From an uncultured Marvinbryantia sp. (GTDB lineage Bacteria > Bacillota > Clostridia > Lachnospirales > Lachnospiraceae), in contig CAKRRF010000018.1 in NCBI GenBank assembly GCA_934394985.1, forward strand, positions 1-51,995: a DNA stretch of 51,995 bases. The letters are read 5' to 3'. The notes below the pieces were generated by a model. It ran no database searches, was not told the DNA's origin, and saw only the letters and a list, made by a program, of their open reading frames with translations. Both the position numbers and the translations under genes were made by a program. Numbering within the stretch: the first letter of the stretch is position 1; each line of letters opens with the position of its first letter. Positions 27,250 through 35,794 of the stretch are shown piece after piece.

Positions 27250-28605
27250 ATGAATAAAAATGTAAAAGAAAATAAAATGGGTACTATGCCCATTCCGAAG
27301 TTGTTATTTACCATGTCACTGCCGTTGATTTTATCTATGCTGGTGCAGGCATTGTACAATATTGTTGACAGTATCTTTGTGGCACAGATCAATGAAAATG
27401 CACTGACTGCTGTATCCCTGGCCTTTCCGGTGCAGAATCTGATGATTGCTGTAGCTTCCGGTACCGGAGTTGGTGTGAATGCACTGCTGTCGAAAAGTCT
27501 TGGTGAAAAAGACATGGATAAAGTAAATAAAGCTGCCAATAATGGTGTGCTTCTGGCAATTTGCAGTTACCTGGTCTTTGTTGTAGTCGGACTTGCAGGA
27601 TCCAGAGTATTTTTTTCTGCTCAGACGACGGATCCGGAGATTCTGGAATACGGTGTACAGTATATGACAGTGGTCTGTGCCTGTTCACTGGGGCTGTTTA
27701 TGCAGATCACTATGGAACGACTGCTGCAGTCTACCGGGTTGACGATTTATAATATGATATCTCAGGGTACCGGTGCCATTATAAATATTGTGCTGGATCC
27801 GGTATTTATTTTCGGAATCGGATTTGTGCCGAAAATGGGAGTGACCGGAGCTGCGGTAGCGACGGTAACAGGTCAGTTCTTTGGAATGTGTATTGGCACA
27901 TATTTTAATTTGAAAAAGAATAAAGAAATAAGTCTTTCTTTAAAGCGTATGCGGTTTGACGGGGAAACGGTAAAAAGTATTTATGGAGTAGGTGTGCCAT
28001 CTATTTTGATGATGTCGATCGGATCTGTGATGACTTATGGAATGAATAAGATTTTGCTGGGATTTTCATCTACAGCAGCAGCGGTATTCGGTGTGTATTT
28101 TAAGCTTCAGAGTTTCTTTTTCATGCCGGTATTCGGTTTGAACAACAGCCTTGTGCCGATCATTGCCTACAACTACGGAGCAAAAAACAAAGCAAGAATT
28201 ATGCGTACTGTAAAGCTGGGATGTGGTGCAGCAGTTTGTATACTGATATTTGGGGCATTGATTTTCCAGACTATGCCGACAACCTTGCTGCGTATGTTCA
28301 ATGCTTCAGAGGATATGATTGGAATCGGAATAACGGCACTGCGTGTAATAAGTCTCAGCTTTTTGCTGGCAGGCTTCTGTATCGTGATTGGCTCCGTATT
28401 TCAGGCGCTGGGGAACGGTTTATACAGCCTGATCGTTTCAGTATGCAGACAGCTGGTAGTATTACTTCCGGCAGCATATATTTTTGCACATGCATTTGGA
28501 CTGCATGCTGTATGGTGGTCTTTTCCGGTGGCAGAGCTTGCATCTCTGGCAACATCCTTATATTTACTGAAAAAAATATATCATTCACATTTGAGAGATT
28601 TATAA
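27250..28605 (+). CDS. MATE-family efflux transporter
   Basis: 451 aa from ATG 27250 (AAAGAGGAAA upstream); the longer frame runs into the preceding gene. N-terminus has MGTMPIPKLLFTMSLPLILS and the VQALYNIVDSIFVAQINENA signature; second repeat at IYGVGVPSILMMSIGSV. Substrate unknown. It ends the uraA-upp-TRIC-MATE run and is followed by a terminator. Confidence 0.92.
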   Translation: MNKNVKENKMGTMPIPKLLFTMSLPLILSMLVQALYNIVDSIFVAQINENALTAVSLAFPVQNLMIAVASGTGVGVNALLSKSLGEKDMDKVNKAANNGVLLAICSYLVFVVVGLAGSRVFFSAQTTDPEILEYGVQYMTVVCACSLGLFMQITMERLLQSTGLTIYNMISQGTGAIINIVLDPVFIFGIGFVPKMGVTGAAVATVTGQFFGMCIGTYFNLKKNKEISLSLKRMRFDGETVKSIYGVGVPSILMMSIGSVMTYGMNKILLGFSSTAAAVFGVYFKLQSFFFMPVFGLNNSLVPIIAYNYGAKNKARIMRTVKLGCGAAVCILIFGALIFQTMPTTLLRMFNASEDMIGIGITALRVISLSFLLAGFCIVIGSVFQALGNGLYSLIVSVCRQLVVLLPAAYIFAHAFGLHAVWWSFPVAELASLATSLYLLKKIYHSHLRDL

Positions 28606-28613
28606 GAAAATTC

Positions 28614-28649
28614 AAGTCCATGGCAAAGGCTGTGGACTTTTCTTTTTTA
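28614..28649 (+). terminator. terminator of the uraA-upp-TRIC-MATE unit
   Basis: AAGTCCA/TGGACTT stem (28614-28620 with 28633-28639) with inner GC pairs, then TTCTTTTTT. Confidence 0.75.
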
Positions 28650-28710
28650 TTGAAAAGAAATAATGGTTATCCATGCAGAGCTATGTTAAGATAATGGTAA
28701 GGTGGAGGTG

Positions 28711-28791
28711 GTGAGATTATGGGTGGAAAATCGGCTGGATGATCTAAAAAGAAGCGTGGAAGATCCTGCTTATCAAAGAAAATTACTGTAG
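28711..28791 (+). pseudogene. possible gene remnant (26 codons)
   Basis: GTG start with GGTGGAGG upstream, encoding an amphipathic segment with ENRLDDLKRSVEDPAYQ, stopping at TAG 28789-28791; the frame continues as EMENTK before a second stop. It looks like the end of a helical protein, possibly a regulator, that has decayed together with the VOC gene downstream. Confidence 0.3.
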
Positions 28792-28827
28792 GAAATGGAA
28801 AATACAAAATAAGAAATACGGAGGAAA

Positions 28828-29071
28828 ATGATAAAATTTACATTTTCACACAACATGGCTTCGTGACTGGGAGAAAGACAGTTACAATCTGGGCGACAAT
28901 GAATTCCATCTGGCATTTTATGTAAACGATATGGATGCAGCAATGGCTCTGCACAAAGAAATGAACGGTGTTTGTTTTGAAAATCCAGCTATGGGAATCT
29001 ATTTTATCAACGATCCGGATAATTACTGGATCGAGATCAGAGTTCTTTCGAAAAATGAAAACCAGTGGTGA
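28828..29071 (+). pseudogene. glyoxalase/VOC-family gene with internal deletion
   Basis: ATG 28828 with GGAGG reads MIKFTFSHN and then hits a stop. From about 28853 another frame gives a perfect VOC C-terminus: TWLRDWEKDSYNLGDNEFHL, then FYVNDMDAAMALHKEMNG, and GIYFINDPDNYWIEIRVLS with the metal-binding Glu. About 60 middle residues are missing, so the N- and C-terminal ends of a glyoxalase-I-like enzyme were joined out of frame. The rest of the 28606-29127 stretch holds only the terminator and the short remnant above. Confidence 0.82.
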
Positions 29072-29127
29072 AATCAGTCGAATCAGGTTATAATAGATAC
29101 AATATTGCGAAATAAGCGGAGGAACGT

Positions 29128-30060
29128 ATGGGAATAGTAGTAATTGGTGCAGTATTTGTAGATATTAAAGGATTTCCGGATGAGGCTTATATACCGGATG
29201 GCCGAAATGTGGGAAGAATCGAATATATACATGGCGGTGTCTGCAGGAATGTGGCAGAGGATATTGCCAATGTAGAATTGCGGCCGACTTTTATCAGTAT
29301 TGTAGATGACTCTGCCATGGGTGCAGATGTGTTAAAGAAACTGAAGAATCACAGGGTAGATACCCGCTATATTCAGACTGTTCCGGGAGGCATGGGTACC
29401 TGGCTGGCCATCTTTGATAATCATGGCGATCTGGCAGGATCCATATCACAGAGAGCAGATCTGATGCCGATTATGAAGGTATTGGAAGAGCATGGCGATG
29501 AGATTTTCTCACAGGCAGATGCGATTGTGATTCAGGCCGATATGCATAAAGATCTGATTAAAAAATCATTTGCGCTGGCAGAAAAATATCAGAAGAAAAC
29601 CTTTGCAGTAGTATCGAATATGAGTATTGCGGTGGAACGCCGGGATCTGCTTCAGAAGGTGGATTGCTTTGTCTGCAATCAACTGGAGGCGGGAATGCTT
29701 TTTACAGATGATTACAGTACGAAAGAACCTGCTGAATTATGCGAAATTCTTTCAGAACGTGTCATACTTGGTAAAATTCCTGCCATGATTGTCACGATGG
29801 GAAGCAAGGGGGCTGTCTATGCGGATATGCAGGGCACAAAAGGTGTTTGTCCTGCCAGATCAGTACAGGTGAAAGATACTACAGGAGCAGGGGATGCATT
29901 CTTTGCCGGAGTGACCATCGGGCTGACATATGGAAAAACACTGGCAGAGTCAGCGCAGATTGGAACCAGGCTGGCAGCTTCTGTCATTACATCATCTGAA
30001 AATGTATGTCCGAGATTCCTTCCAAGAGAACTGGGACTGGACATGGATCCGATCGAATAG
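29128..30060 (+). CDS. PfkB-family carbohydrate kinase
   Basis: 310 aa, ribokinase fold. N-terminal VVIGAVFVDIKGFP and GGVCRNVAEDIANV; C-terminal anion-hole motif DTTGAGDAFFAGVTIGL (about 250-266) with catalytic Asp. Substrate not clear: a sugar or nucleoside such as pseudouridine. No transporter or regulator is adjacent. RBS GGAGG; a TATAAT at about 29080-29085 may be its -10. Confidence 0.87.
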   Translation: MGIVVIGAVFVDIKGFPDEAYIPDGRNVGRIEYIHGGVCRNVAEDIANVELRPTFISIVDDSAMGADVLKKLKNHRVDTRYIQTVPGGMGTWLAIFDNHGDLAGSISQRADLMPIMKVLEEHGDEIFSQADAIVIQADMHKDLIKKSFALAEKYQKKTFAVVSNMSIAVERRDLLQKVDCFVCNQLEAGMLFTDDYSTKEPAELCEILSERVILGKIPAMIVTMGSKGAVYADMQGTKGVCPARSVQVKDTTGAGDAFFAGVTIGLTYGKTLAESAQIGTRLAASVITSSENVCPRFLPRELGLDMDPIE

Positions 30061-30116
30061 AGTACATAAAAACATCTCTTTTTGGAAAGAGTATTTCCTG
30101 AAGGAGGTGTTTTTTC

Positions 30117-30548
30117 ATGGAAGACGATACCATCAAGCTTTTACGGGAATGCAATGCGGGGATTAAGATGGGAGTGACATCTTTAAATGATGTGCTGGAT
30201 CATGTGAATGATGCTCATATGAGGGATATTCTGCAGGAGAGCAAAAAGGTGCATGAAAAGCTAGGGAATGAAACTCACAAATTCTTAAATGAATATCATG
30301 ATCAGGGCAAAGAACCGGCGGTGACCGCCAGGATGATGTCCTGGATGAAGACAAATGTCAAGCTGGGCGGTGAAGAATCTGACCGTACCGTGGCGGATCT
30401 GATCACAGATGGCTGTAATATGGGAGTAAAATCCCTGTACCGGTATCTGCATCAGTATCCGGCAGCTTCCGCATCCGTGCAGAAGCTGGCAGAGAAAGTC
30501 ATCGCAGAAGAAGAACACATGATCAAAGAAATGCGAGAGTATTTGTAG
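30117..30548 (+). CDS. small four-helix protein (DUF2383-like)
   Basis: 143 aa, all helical, no signal peptide. Two similar halves: LLRECNAGIKMGVTSLNDVL and DLITDGCNMGVKSLYRYLHQ each have a C-N-x-G-x-K/M-G pattern, followed by helices ending in acidic and His residues (AEEEHMIKEM). This recalls ferritin-like DUF2383 proteins. The internal duplication with a Cys in each half is notable. Preceded by an AAGGAGG site. Confidence 0.55.
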   Translation: MEDDTIKLLRECNAGIKMGVTSLNDVLDHVNDAHMRDILQESKKVHEKLGNETHKFLNEYHDQGKEPAVTARMMSWMKTNVKLGGEESDRTVADLITDGCNMGVKSLYRYLHQYPAASASVQKLAEKVIAEEEHMIKEMREYL

Positions 30549-30577
30549 GAGGGGCGTACGGCTCCTCTGTTTTTTTG
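30547..30577 (+). terminator. terminator overlapping the stop codon
   Basis: AGGAG/CTCCT stem (30547-30551, 30562-30566) with the self-complementary CGTACG in the loop, then CTG and seven T. Confidence 0.65.
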
Positions 30578-30579
30578 TA

Positions 30580-30609
30580 TTGAAGTAGGAAGTCAAAAAG
30601 TGCTATAAT
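30580..30609 (+). promoter_or_regulatory. promoter of the FMN dehydrogenase gene
   Basis: TTGAAG (30580-30585), 18-nt spacer, TATAAT (30604-30609), about 36 nt before the start codon. Confidence 0.65.
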
Positions 30610-30644
30610 TTTACATAGAATGAAAAACAAAGGAGAGTTGAAAA

Positions 30645-31667
30645 ATGACTTATCAGGAAGTGGTTCAGAACGCCCGTGGGCGCATCGGAAAATATTGTAA
30701 AGCGTGCAACGTATGTAATGGCCGTGCCTGCACCAATCTGGTGCCGGGACCTGGAGCGAAGGGAAGCGGAGACGGAGCCATCCGCAACTTTGATGCATGG
30801 AAGAATATCCGTGTAAATATGGATACTATCTGTGATAATGCACCGATTGATACTTCAGTCTGTCTCTTTGGAAAGAAGTTTGATATGCCTGTATTTGCAG
30901 GCCCGGTAGGAGCAGTGAATCTGCATTATGGTGACTGCTACAACGATATGCAGTACAACAAGATTTTGGTAAATGCCTGTGCGGCAAACGGAATAGCAGC
31001 GTTCACAGGAGATGGTATGGACAGCAACGTTATGGTGGCAGCAACTCAGGCCATCAAGGAAGCAGGCGGTGCCGGAGTGCCAACTGTAAAACCATGGAGC
31101 AAAGAGATGGTAGCGGACAAAATGGCACTGGTAAAAGACAGCCATGCATTTGCAGTCGCTATGGATATTGATGCGGCAGGTTTGCCATTTCTGAAGAACT
31201 TCCAGCCACCAGCAGGAAGCAAGAATGTGGAAGAGATGAAAGCCATCATCAGTGAACACGATGTACCATTTATCGTAAAAGGAATCATTACCGTAAAAGG
31301 TGCTCTGAAGGCAAAAGAAGCCGGCGCAGCAGCCATTGTGGTATCCAATCATGGCGGCCGTGTTCTGGATCAGTGCCCGGCAACAGCAGAAGTACTGCCG
31401 GAGATCGTGGAGGCATTAAAGGGTAGTGGTATCAAGATTCTGGTAGATGGCGGCATTCGTGACGGTGTGACCGTATTCAAGGCACTGGCTATGGGAGCAG
31501 ATGCTGTCATTATCGCAAGACCATTTGTAACAGCTGTATACGGTGGCGAAGAAGAAGGTGTGAAATGCTACATAGAAAAGATCAAAGCAGAGCTGTCAGA
31601 TACTATGGCTATGTGTGGCGCACACAGCATCGCAGAGATCACCAGTGACATGGTGCGTAAATTTTAA
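30645..31667 (+). CDS. FMN-dependent alpha-hydroxyacid dehydrogenase with N-terminal Cys cluster
   Basis: 340 aa. TIM-barrel FMN_dh family: PVFAGPVGAVNLHYGD, IVKGIITVKGALKAKEAGA (Lys at the FMN), VVSNHGGRVLDQ with catalytic His and Arg, and ILVDGGIRDGVTVFKALAMGA with the phosphate site. Near the N-terminus KYCKACNVCNGRAC gives Cys at 18, 21, 24 and 29, a ferredoxin-like C-x2-C-x2-C-x4-C set that lactate oxidases lack. It may carry electrons from FMN to an Fe-S site instead of oxygen in this anaerobe (inference). An aldo/keto reductase follows 10 nt later. Confidence 0.8.
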   Translation: MTYQEVVQNARGRIGKYCKACNVCNGRACTNLVPGPGAKGSGDGAIRNFDAWKNIRVNMDTICDNAPIDTSVCLFGKKFDMPVFAGPVGAVNLHYGDCYNDMQYNKILVNACAANGIAAFTGDGMDSNVMVAATQAIKEAGGAGVPTVKPWSKEMVADKMALVKDSHAFAVAMDIDAAGLPFLKNFQPPAGSKNVEEMKAIISEHDVPFIVKGIITVKGALKAKEAGAAAIVVSNHGGRVLDQCPATAEVLPEIVEALKGSGIKILVDGGIRDGVTVFKALAMGADAVIIARPFVTAVYGGEEEGVKCYIEKIKAELSDTMAMCGAHSIAEITSDMVRKF

Positions 31668-31677
31668 GGAGTAAAAT

Positions 31678-32553
31678 ATGATAAATTCATTCAATGACTG
31701 CTATACTTTGGAAAATGGCATGAAGATTCCTGTGCTTGGATTTGGTACCTACAAAATGGGCGGCAGCAGTGATCTGGATGTGCTGAAAGATGCGATCAAA
31801 GTGGGATATCGTTATTTTGATACAGCATCTATTTATGAAACAGAACGTGTCCTGGGACAGGCCATCAAAGAAAGTGGAATTCCGAGAGAAGAATTCTTTA
31901 TTGTTACAAAAGCATGGATTGATGAAAGAGGATACGAAGAAGTAAAAGCGGCTATGGACAGAAGTCTCCAGCGTCTTCAGATGGATTATCTGGATCTGTA
32001 TCTGATCCACTGGCCGAAGGCTTCTCTGAAAGAAGAAAACTGGAAGGAACGTGACATTGAGACCTGGCGCGGCATGGAAGAAATGTGCAAAGCAGGAAAG
32101 ACAAGAGGACTGGGGCTGAGCAATTTTCTGCCAAATCATCTGGATGTGATTCTGGAACATGCAAGATTGAAACCACAGGTGGATCAGCTGGAAGTTCATC
32201 CTGGATATTCCCAGGAGGCGGCGGTAGCTTACGGACAGAGTAGAGGGGTCCGTATGCAGGCATGGAGTCCGCTGGGACGGGGCGATGCAGTTCATAATGA
32301 GATTATGAATATGTTTGCTGAAAAGTATGGGAAAAAAACGTCACAGATTTGTCTGAGATTCCTGATTCAGAAAGGTATCATTCCATTGGTAAAATCCTCT
32401 ACACCGGAACATATGGAGCAGAATAAGAATGTGTTTGATTTTGAAATAACAAAAGAAGACATGCAGATTCTGTCCTGTATGCCGCAGAATATCTGGAGAG
32501 GAGAGCATCCGGAATTCAAGATTCCGGTGAAAGCAAGCAACCTGAATCAATAG
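31678..32553 (+). CDS. aldo/keto reductase
   Basis: 291 aa, (beta/alpha)8 AKR. Catalytic tetrad positions are visible: Asp and Tyr in YFDTASIYETE, Lys in IVTKAW, His in LYLIHWPK. The NADPH-site segment LIQKGIIPLVKSSTPEHMEQN is intact. AKR5-like enzymes reduce aldehydes, keto acids or sugars. Coupled by position to the hydroxyacid dehydrogenase, so the pair may interconvert a hydroxy and an oxo compound. RBS AAGGAG. Confidence 0.92.
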   Translation: MINSFNDCYTLENGMKIPVLGFGTYKMGGSSDLDVLKDAIKVGYRYFDTASIYETERVLGQAIKESGIPREEFFIVTKAWIDERGYEEVKAAMDRSLQRLQMDYLDLYLIHWPKASLKEENWKERDIETWRGMEEMCKAGKTRGLGLSNFLPNHLDVILEHARLKPQVDQLEVHPGYSQEAAVAYGQSRGVRMQAWSPLGRGDAVHNEIMNMFAEKYGKKTSQICLRFLIQKGIIPLVKSSTPEHMEQNKNVFDFEITKEDMQILSCMPQNIWRGEHPEFKIPVKASNLNQ

Positions 32554-32560
32554 CAGAGAA

Positions 32561-32596
32561 AAATTGCCCCGCTGCCATGATGGCAGTGGGGCAATT
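32561..32596. terminator. convergent bidirectional terminator
   Basis: AAATTGCCCCGCTGCCA / TGGCAGTGGGGCAATT with a TGA loop and a single G-T pair. Shared by the aldo/keto reductase and the minus-strand MATE gene. Confidence 0.8.
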
Positions 32597-32634
32597 GCAT
32601 TAGATACATTCGGAACATAAGGCAGGCAAATAGT

Positions 32635-34032
32635 CTAAGAAACAATGTTTTGCAGCCAGACTCCTTTTTTTACCAGAATAAAGCCGATGACACATTTGAT
32701 CAGATCGCAGATCTGGATAATGGTGTAGATCGCAAGTACCGGAAGGCCGGTAAATCGGCTTAGGATATAGGCAACGGTAACACTGACGCACCAGATAAAG
32801 ACACTGTCAAACAAAAATGTAATAATGGTTTTTCCGCCGGAACGTAAGGTAAAGTAGCAGGCATGTAAGAAAGCATTCTGCGGCATGAAAATGGCAGTAA
32901 TGATAATGAAGTTCCGGGCCAGAAGTCTTACTTCCGGTGTAGTGTTGTACAACCGTGGAAACAGTGGGGAAAGAAGCAGCATGACCAGTGCCACACCGGT
33001 ACAGCAGAAGACAGAAAAAGCAATCAGTTTATTATCTGCATCCCGTGCTTCTTTCATTTTATTGGCACCAAGAAGCTGACCGACAATAATGGCAACGGAA
33101 TCACCTAAAGCGATAAATACAATATTAAACACATTATTGATGGTATTGGAAATATTCAGTCCAGCTACTACATGAAGTCCACGGACAGAATAACACTGTG
33201 TCAGCATGGCCATTCCGGCTGCCCAGAGGGTTTCATTGAATAATAAAGGAGAACCTTTGACAGCTATTTTCTTACATAAGGACATCGGAACTGCCAGGGT
33301 ATGGTAGAGTCCCTGCGCAAAAGTATTCTTTGCGGCATGTTGATGTGTTACGATTACGATAATAGCTGCTTCCACATAACGGGAAAGTACAGTGGCAATG
33401 GCAGCACCGGCGACACCCAGTTCCGGGAAAAAGAACTTTCCATAAATCAGGAAATAATTAAAGGTAAGGTTCACCAGAACGGAAACAATACCGGCTTTCA
33501 TAGGAAGAACGGTTTCTCCACATTCCCGCAGAGTACTGGCATAAACCTGGCTGACCAGAAAAGCAGGCAGACCCAGAAGCATGATTCTAAGATATTGTTC
33601 GCCATATTGCAAAATAGCAGCAGCATCGGCTGCCTTTCCTTCTCCGTTCAGATAAAACTGAACCAGATTCGGACCGGCGGTCAGAAATAGCAGAATCGTA
33701 CAGGCAGTCAGAATAATCCCCAGCCACAGCTTAAAACGAAATGTCTGACGCACGCCTTCGGTATCGCCCTGACCATAAAACTGTGCTGTAAAAATACCGG
33801 CACCGGATACACCTCCGAAAATGCACAGATTATAGACAAAAATTAACTGATTTACAATAGCCGCACCAGACATCTGCTCGGTACCCACACGTCCGATCAT
33901 GATGTTATCCAGCAGACTTACAAAATTCGTAATTCCATTCTGGATCATAATGGGAACTGCAATCAGCAGTACCATTTTATAAAACTTTCGGTCTCCAATA
34001 AATTTTTGAAGAAAACCATTTCTCTTGTTCAT
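32635..34032 (-). CDS. MATE-family efflux transporter
   Basis: 465 aa, about 12 TM helices. N-terminal MVLLIAVPIMIQNGITNFVS and the DNIMIGRVGTEQMSGAAIVNQ signature of MATE proteins. RBS GGAGGG (minus strand). It is the third MATE protein in the window and differs clearly from the other two. Divergent from the ABC importer. Substrate unknown. Confidence 0.92.
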   Translation of the reverse strand: MNKRNGFLQKFIGDRKFYKMVLLIAVPIMIQNGITNFVSLLDNIMIGRVGTEQMSGAAIVNQLIFVYNLCIFGGVSGAGIFTAQFYGQGDTEGVRQTFRFKLWLGIILTACTILLFLTAGPNLVQFYLNGEGKAADAAAILQYGEQYLRIMLLGLPAFLVSQVYASTLRECGETVLPMKAGIVSVLVNLTFNYFLIYGKFFFPELGVAGAAIATVLSRYVEAAIIVIVTHQHAAKNTFAQGLYHTLAVPMSLCKKIAVKGSPLLFNETLWAAGMAMLTQCYSVRGLHVVAGLNISNTINNVFNIVFIALGDSVAIIVGQLLGANKMKEARDADNKLIAFSVFCCTGVALVMLLLSPLFPRLYNTTPEVRLLARNFIIITAIFMPQNAFLHACYFTLRSGGKTIITFLFDSVFIWCVSVTVAYILSRFTGLPVLAIYTIIQICDLIKCVIGFILVKKGVWLQNIVS

Positions 34033-34133
34033 AAACCCTCCAATAAATGCTTGTAGTAAAAATAAAATTGCCCAGTATTTGGCTGCTGAAATCCACTCTA
34101 CTATAGAATACTGCGAAAAGCAACAAAAAAAAC

Positions 34134-34162
34134 TTTACTTTAGTGTGCTACTATGGTAAAAT
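34134..34162 (+). promoter_or_regulatory. ABC importer promoter
   Basis: TTTACT (34134-34139), 17-nt spacer, TAAAAT (34157-34162), about 40 nt before the start codon. Confidence 0.65.
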
Positions 34163-34205
34163 GCAAAAGTGATGATAATAAATAACCGTTTTTGGAGGAG
34201 AGATC

Positions 34206-35018
34206 ATGAAAAAAGGTTTGGCAATGGTATTAAGTGTTGGAATGGTAATGGGAATGACGATGCCGGCATATGCGGCAGATGCTGATCTGGTATATGCAGT
34301 AGAAGCCGGTTCTGCAGGAGAAGCAGCAGCAGAGGAAAATGGATTTCAGTATAATTCTGTAGCATCTCAGGCAGATGCCCTGATGGAAGTGGCGTCCGGT
34401 ACTTCTGATGCGGCAATTATCGATCTTCTGATGGCAGGTGCTATGATCGGAGAAGGAACAAGTTACCCGAATCTGACACATACGGAAGAACTGACTACCG
34501 AAGAATATGGTGTGGGTTGCAGAAAAGGATCAGACCTTGCGGCATATATTAATGATGTATTTGCAGAGACATGGGCCGACGGTTCTATGAAAGAAATCGC
34601 AGAAAAATATGGCGTTCAGGATGCGCTGGTAGAGCAGGGAACAGAAGAAACGACAGAAGTAACAGAAGAAGAGAGCGAAGATACCACAGAAGCAGCTGAA
34701 GACAGTGATGTGGCTTACATTCAGGAAAAAGGTTCTCTGATCGTTGGTATCACTGATTTTGAACCGATGGATTACAAGGATGAGAATGGTGACTGGATCG
34801 GATTTGACGCAGATATGGCTGGTGTGGTTGCAGAAAAGCTCGGTGTCGATGTGGAATTTGTAGAGATTGACTGGGATAACAAGATTATGGAACTGGAGTC
34901 TAAGAACATTGATGTGGTATGGAATGGTATGACTCTGACGAGTGAAGTGACAAATGCCATGGAATGCACCAATGCATATTGCAACAATGCGCAGGTAGTG
35001 GTTGTTCCGGAAGAGTAA
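34206..35018 (+). CDS. circularly permuted amino-acid ABC binding protein
   Basis: 270 aa. Signal peptide cut near AYA-AD (23/24), with no lipobox Cys. Residues 28-104 match lobe 2 of polar amino-acid binding proteins (VEAGSAGEAAAEENG; SGTSDAAIIDLLMA; LTTEEYGVGCRKGSD) and 105-140 the normal C-terminal helices (INDVFAETWADGSMKEIAEK). An acidic Thr/Glu linker (142-172) follows. Then 173-270 match the normal N-terminal half of lobe 1 (GSLIVGITDFEPMDYKDENG; GFDADMAGVVAEKLGV; IMELESKNIDVVWNGMTLTS), ending just past the hinge strand. The T-x-E-R Arg that binds amino-acid carboxylates is Val here (TSEV). Permease and ATPase genes follow. Confidence 0.85.
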   Translation: MKKGLAMVLSVGMVMGMTMPAYAADADLVYAVEAGSAGEAAAEENGFQYNSVASQADALMEVASGTSDAAIIDLLMAGAMIGEGTSYPNLTHTEELTTEEYGVGCRKGSDLAAYINDVFAETWADGSMKEIAEKYGVQDALVEQGTEETTEVTEEESEDTTEAAEDSDVAYIQEKGSLIVGITDFEPMDYKDENGDWIGFDADMAGVVAEKLGVDVEFVEIDWDNKIMELESKNIDVVWNGMTLTSEVTNAMECTNAYCNNAQVVVVPEE

Positions 35019-35077
35019 TGAAGCCATGTACAGGCAGGACTGGTATAAAAAAGCTTTACAAAGATAAAAATGAGAAA

Positions 35078-35103
35078 AAGGCAGAGGGCACACTCTCTGC
35101 CTT
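35078..35103 (+). other. intercistronic hairpin
   Basis: AAGGCAGAG / CTCTGCCTT with an 8-nt loop and no T-run, between the binding-protein and permease genes. Such stems usually protect the upstream mRNA or partly attenuate, giving more binding protein than permease. Confidence 0.6.
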
Positions 35104-35125
35104 GTGTATGTAAGAGGAAATAGGT

Positions 35126-35782
35126 ATGTTTTTACAGGTTACAATGGAATTATTGCGAGGCATGGGAACTATGTTTCAGATTTTTATTCTGACACTGGTT
35201 TTCTCTCTGCCTCTTGGACTGGTTCTTGCACTGGGAACCATGAGTAAATTTAAGCCCCTGAGCTGTCTGATCCAGGTGCTGGTCTGGATCATTCGCGGGA
35301 CACCGCTGATGCTCCAGTTGATTATTATTTTTTACGGACCGGGTATGTGGCTGGGACACAATATCTGGGGCGGAAATGAGGCGGGACGTATTACCGCAAC
35401 AGTTGTGGCATTTACCATCAACTATGCCTGTTATTTTTCTGTTATTTTCCGCGGCGGGATCGAGGGAATCCCGGCAGGACAGCGGGAGGCAGGACAGGTA
35501 CTTGGTATGACAAGGAGTCAGATCTTTTTTAAGATCACGCTGCTGCAGATGGTGAAGAGGGTAGTACCTCCGATGTCCAATGAGATCATTACGCTGGTAA
35601 AGGATACTTCCCTGGCCAGAATCATTGCAGCGCAGGAGCTGACGCAGAGGGGATACTCCTTTATGAAATCAGCAGGGCTGGTATGGCCGTTGTTCTATAC
35701 CGGTCTGTTTTACCTGATCTTCGTAGGTATTCTTACCTTATTATTTAATTATATTGAAAAACGACTGGATTATTTCAGATAG
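35126..35782 (+). CDS. polar amino-acid-type ABC permease
   Basis: 218 aa, five TM helices, HisM/GlnP family. Contains the EAA loop REAGQVLGMTRSQIFFKITL that contacts the ATPase and the LVKDTSLARIIAAQELTQ segment. Only one permease is encoded, so a homodimer is expected. RBS AAGAGGAAA. It lies 13 nt before the ATPase. Confidence 0.93.
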   Translation: MFLQVTMELLRGMGTMFQIFILTLVFSLPLGLVLALGTMSKFKPLSCLIQVLVWIIRGTPLMLQLIIIFYGPGMWLGHNIWGGNEAGRITATVVAFTINYACYFSVIFRGGIEGIPAGQREAGQVLGMTRSQIFFKITLLQMVKRVVPPMSNEIITLVKDTSLARIIAAQELTQRGYSFMKSAGLVWPLFYTGLFYLIFVGILTLLFNYIEKRLDYFR

Positions 35783-35794
35783 GGGGCTTGAAAA

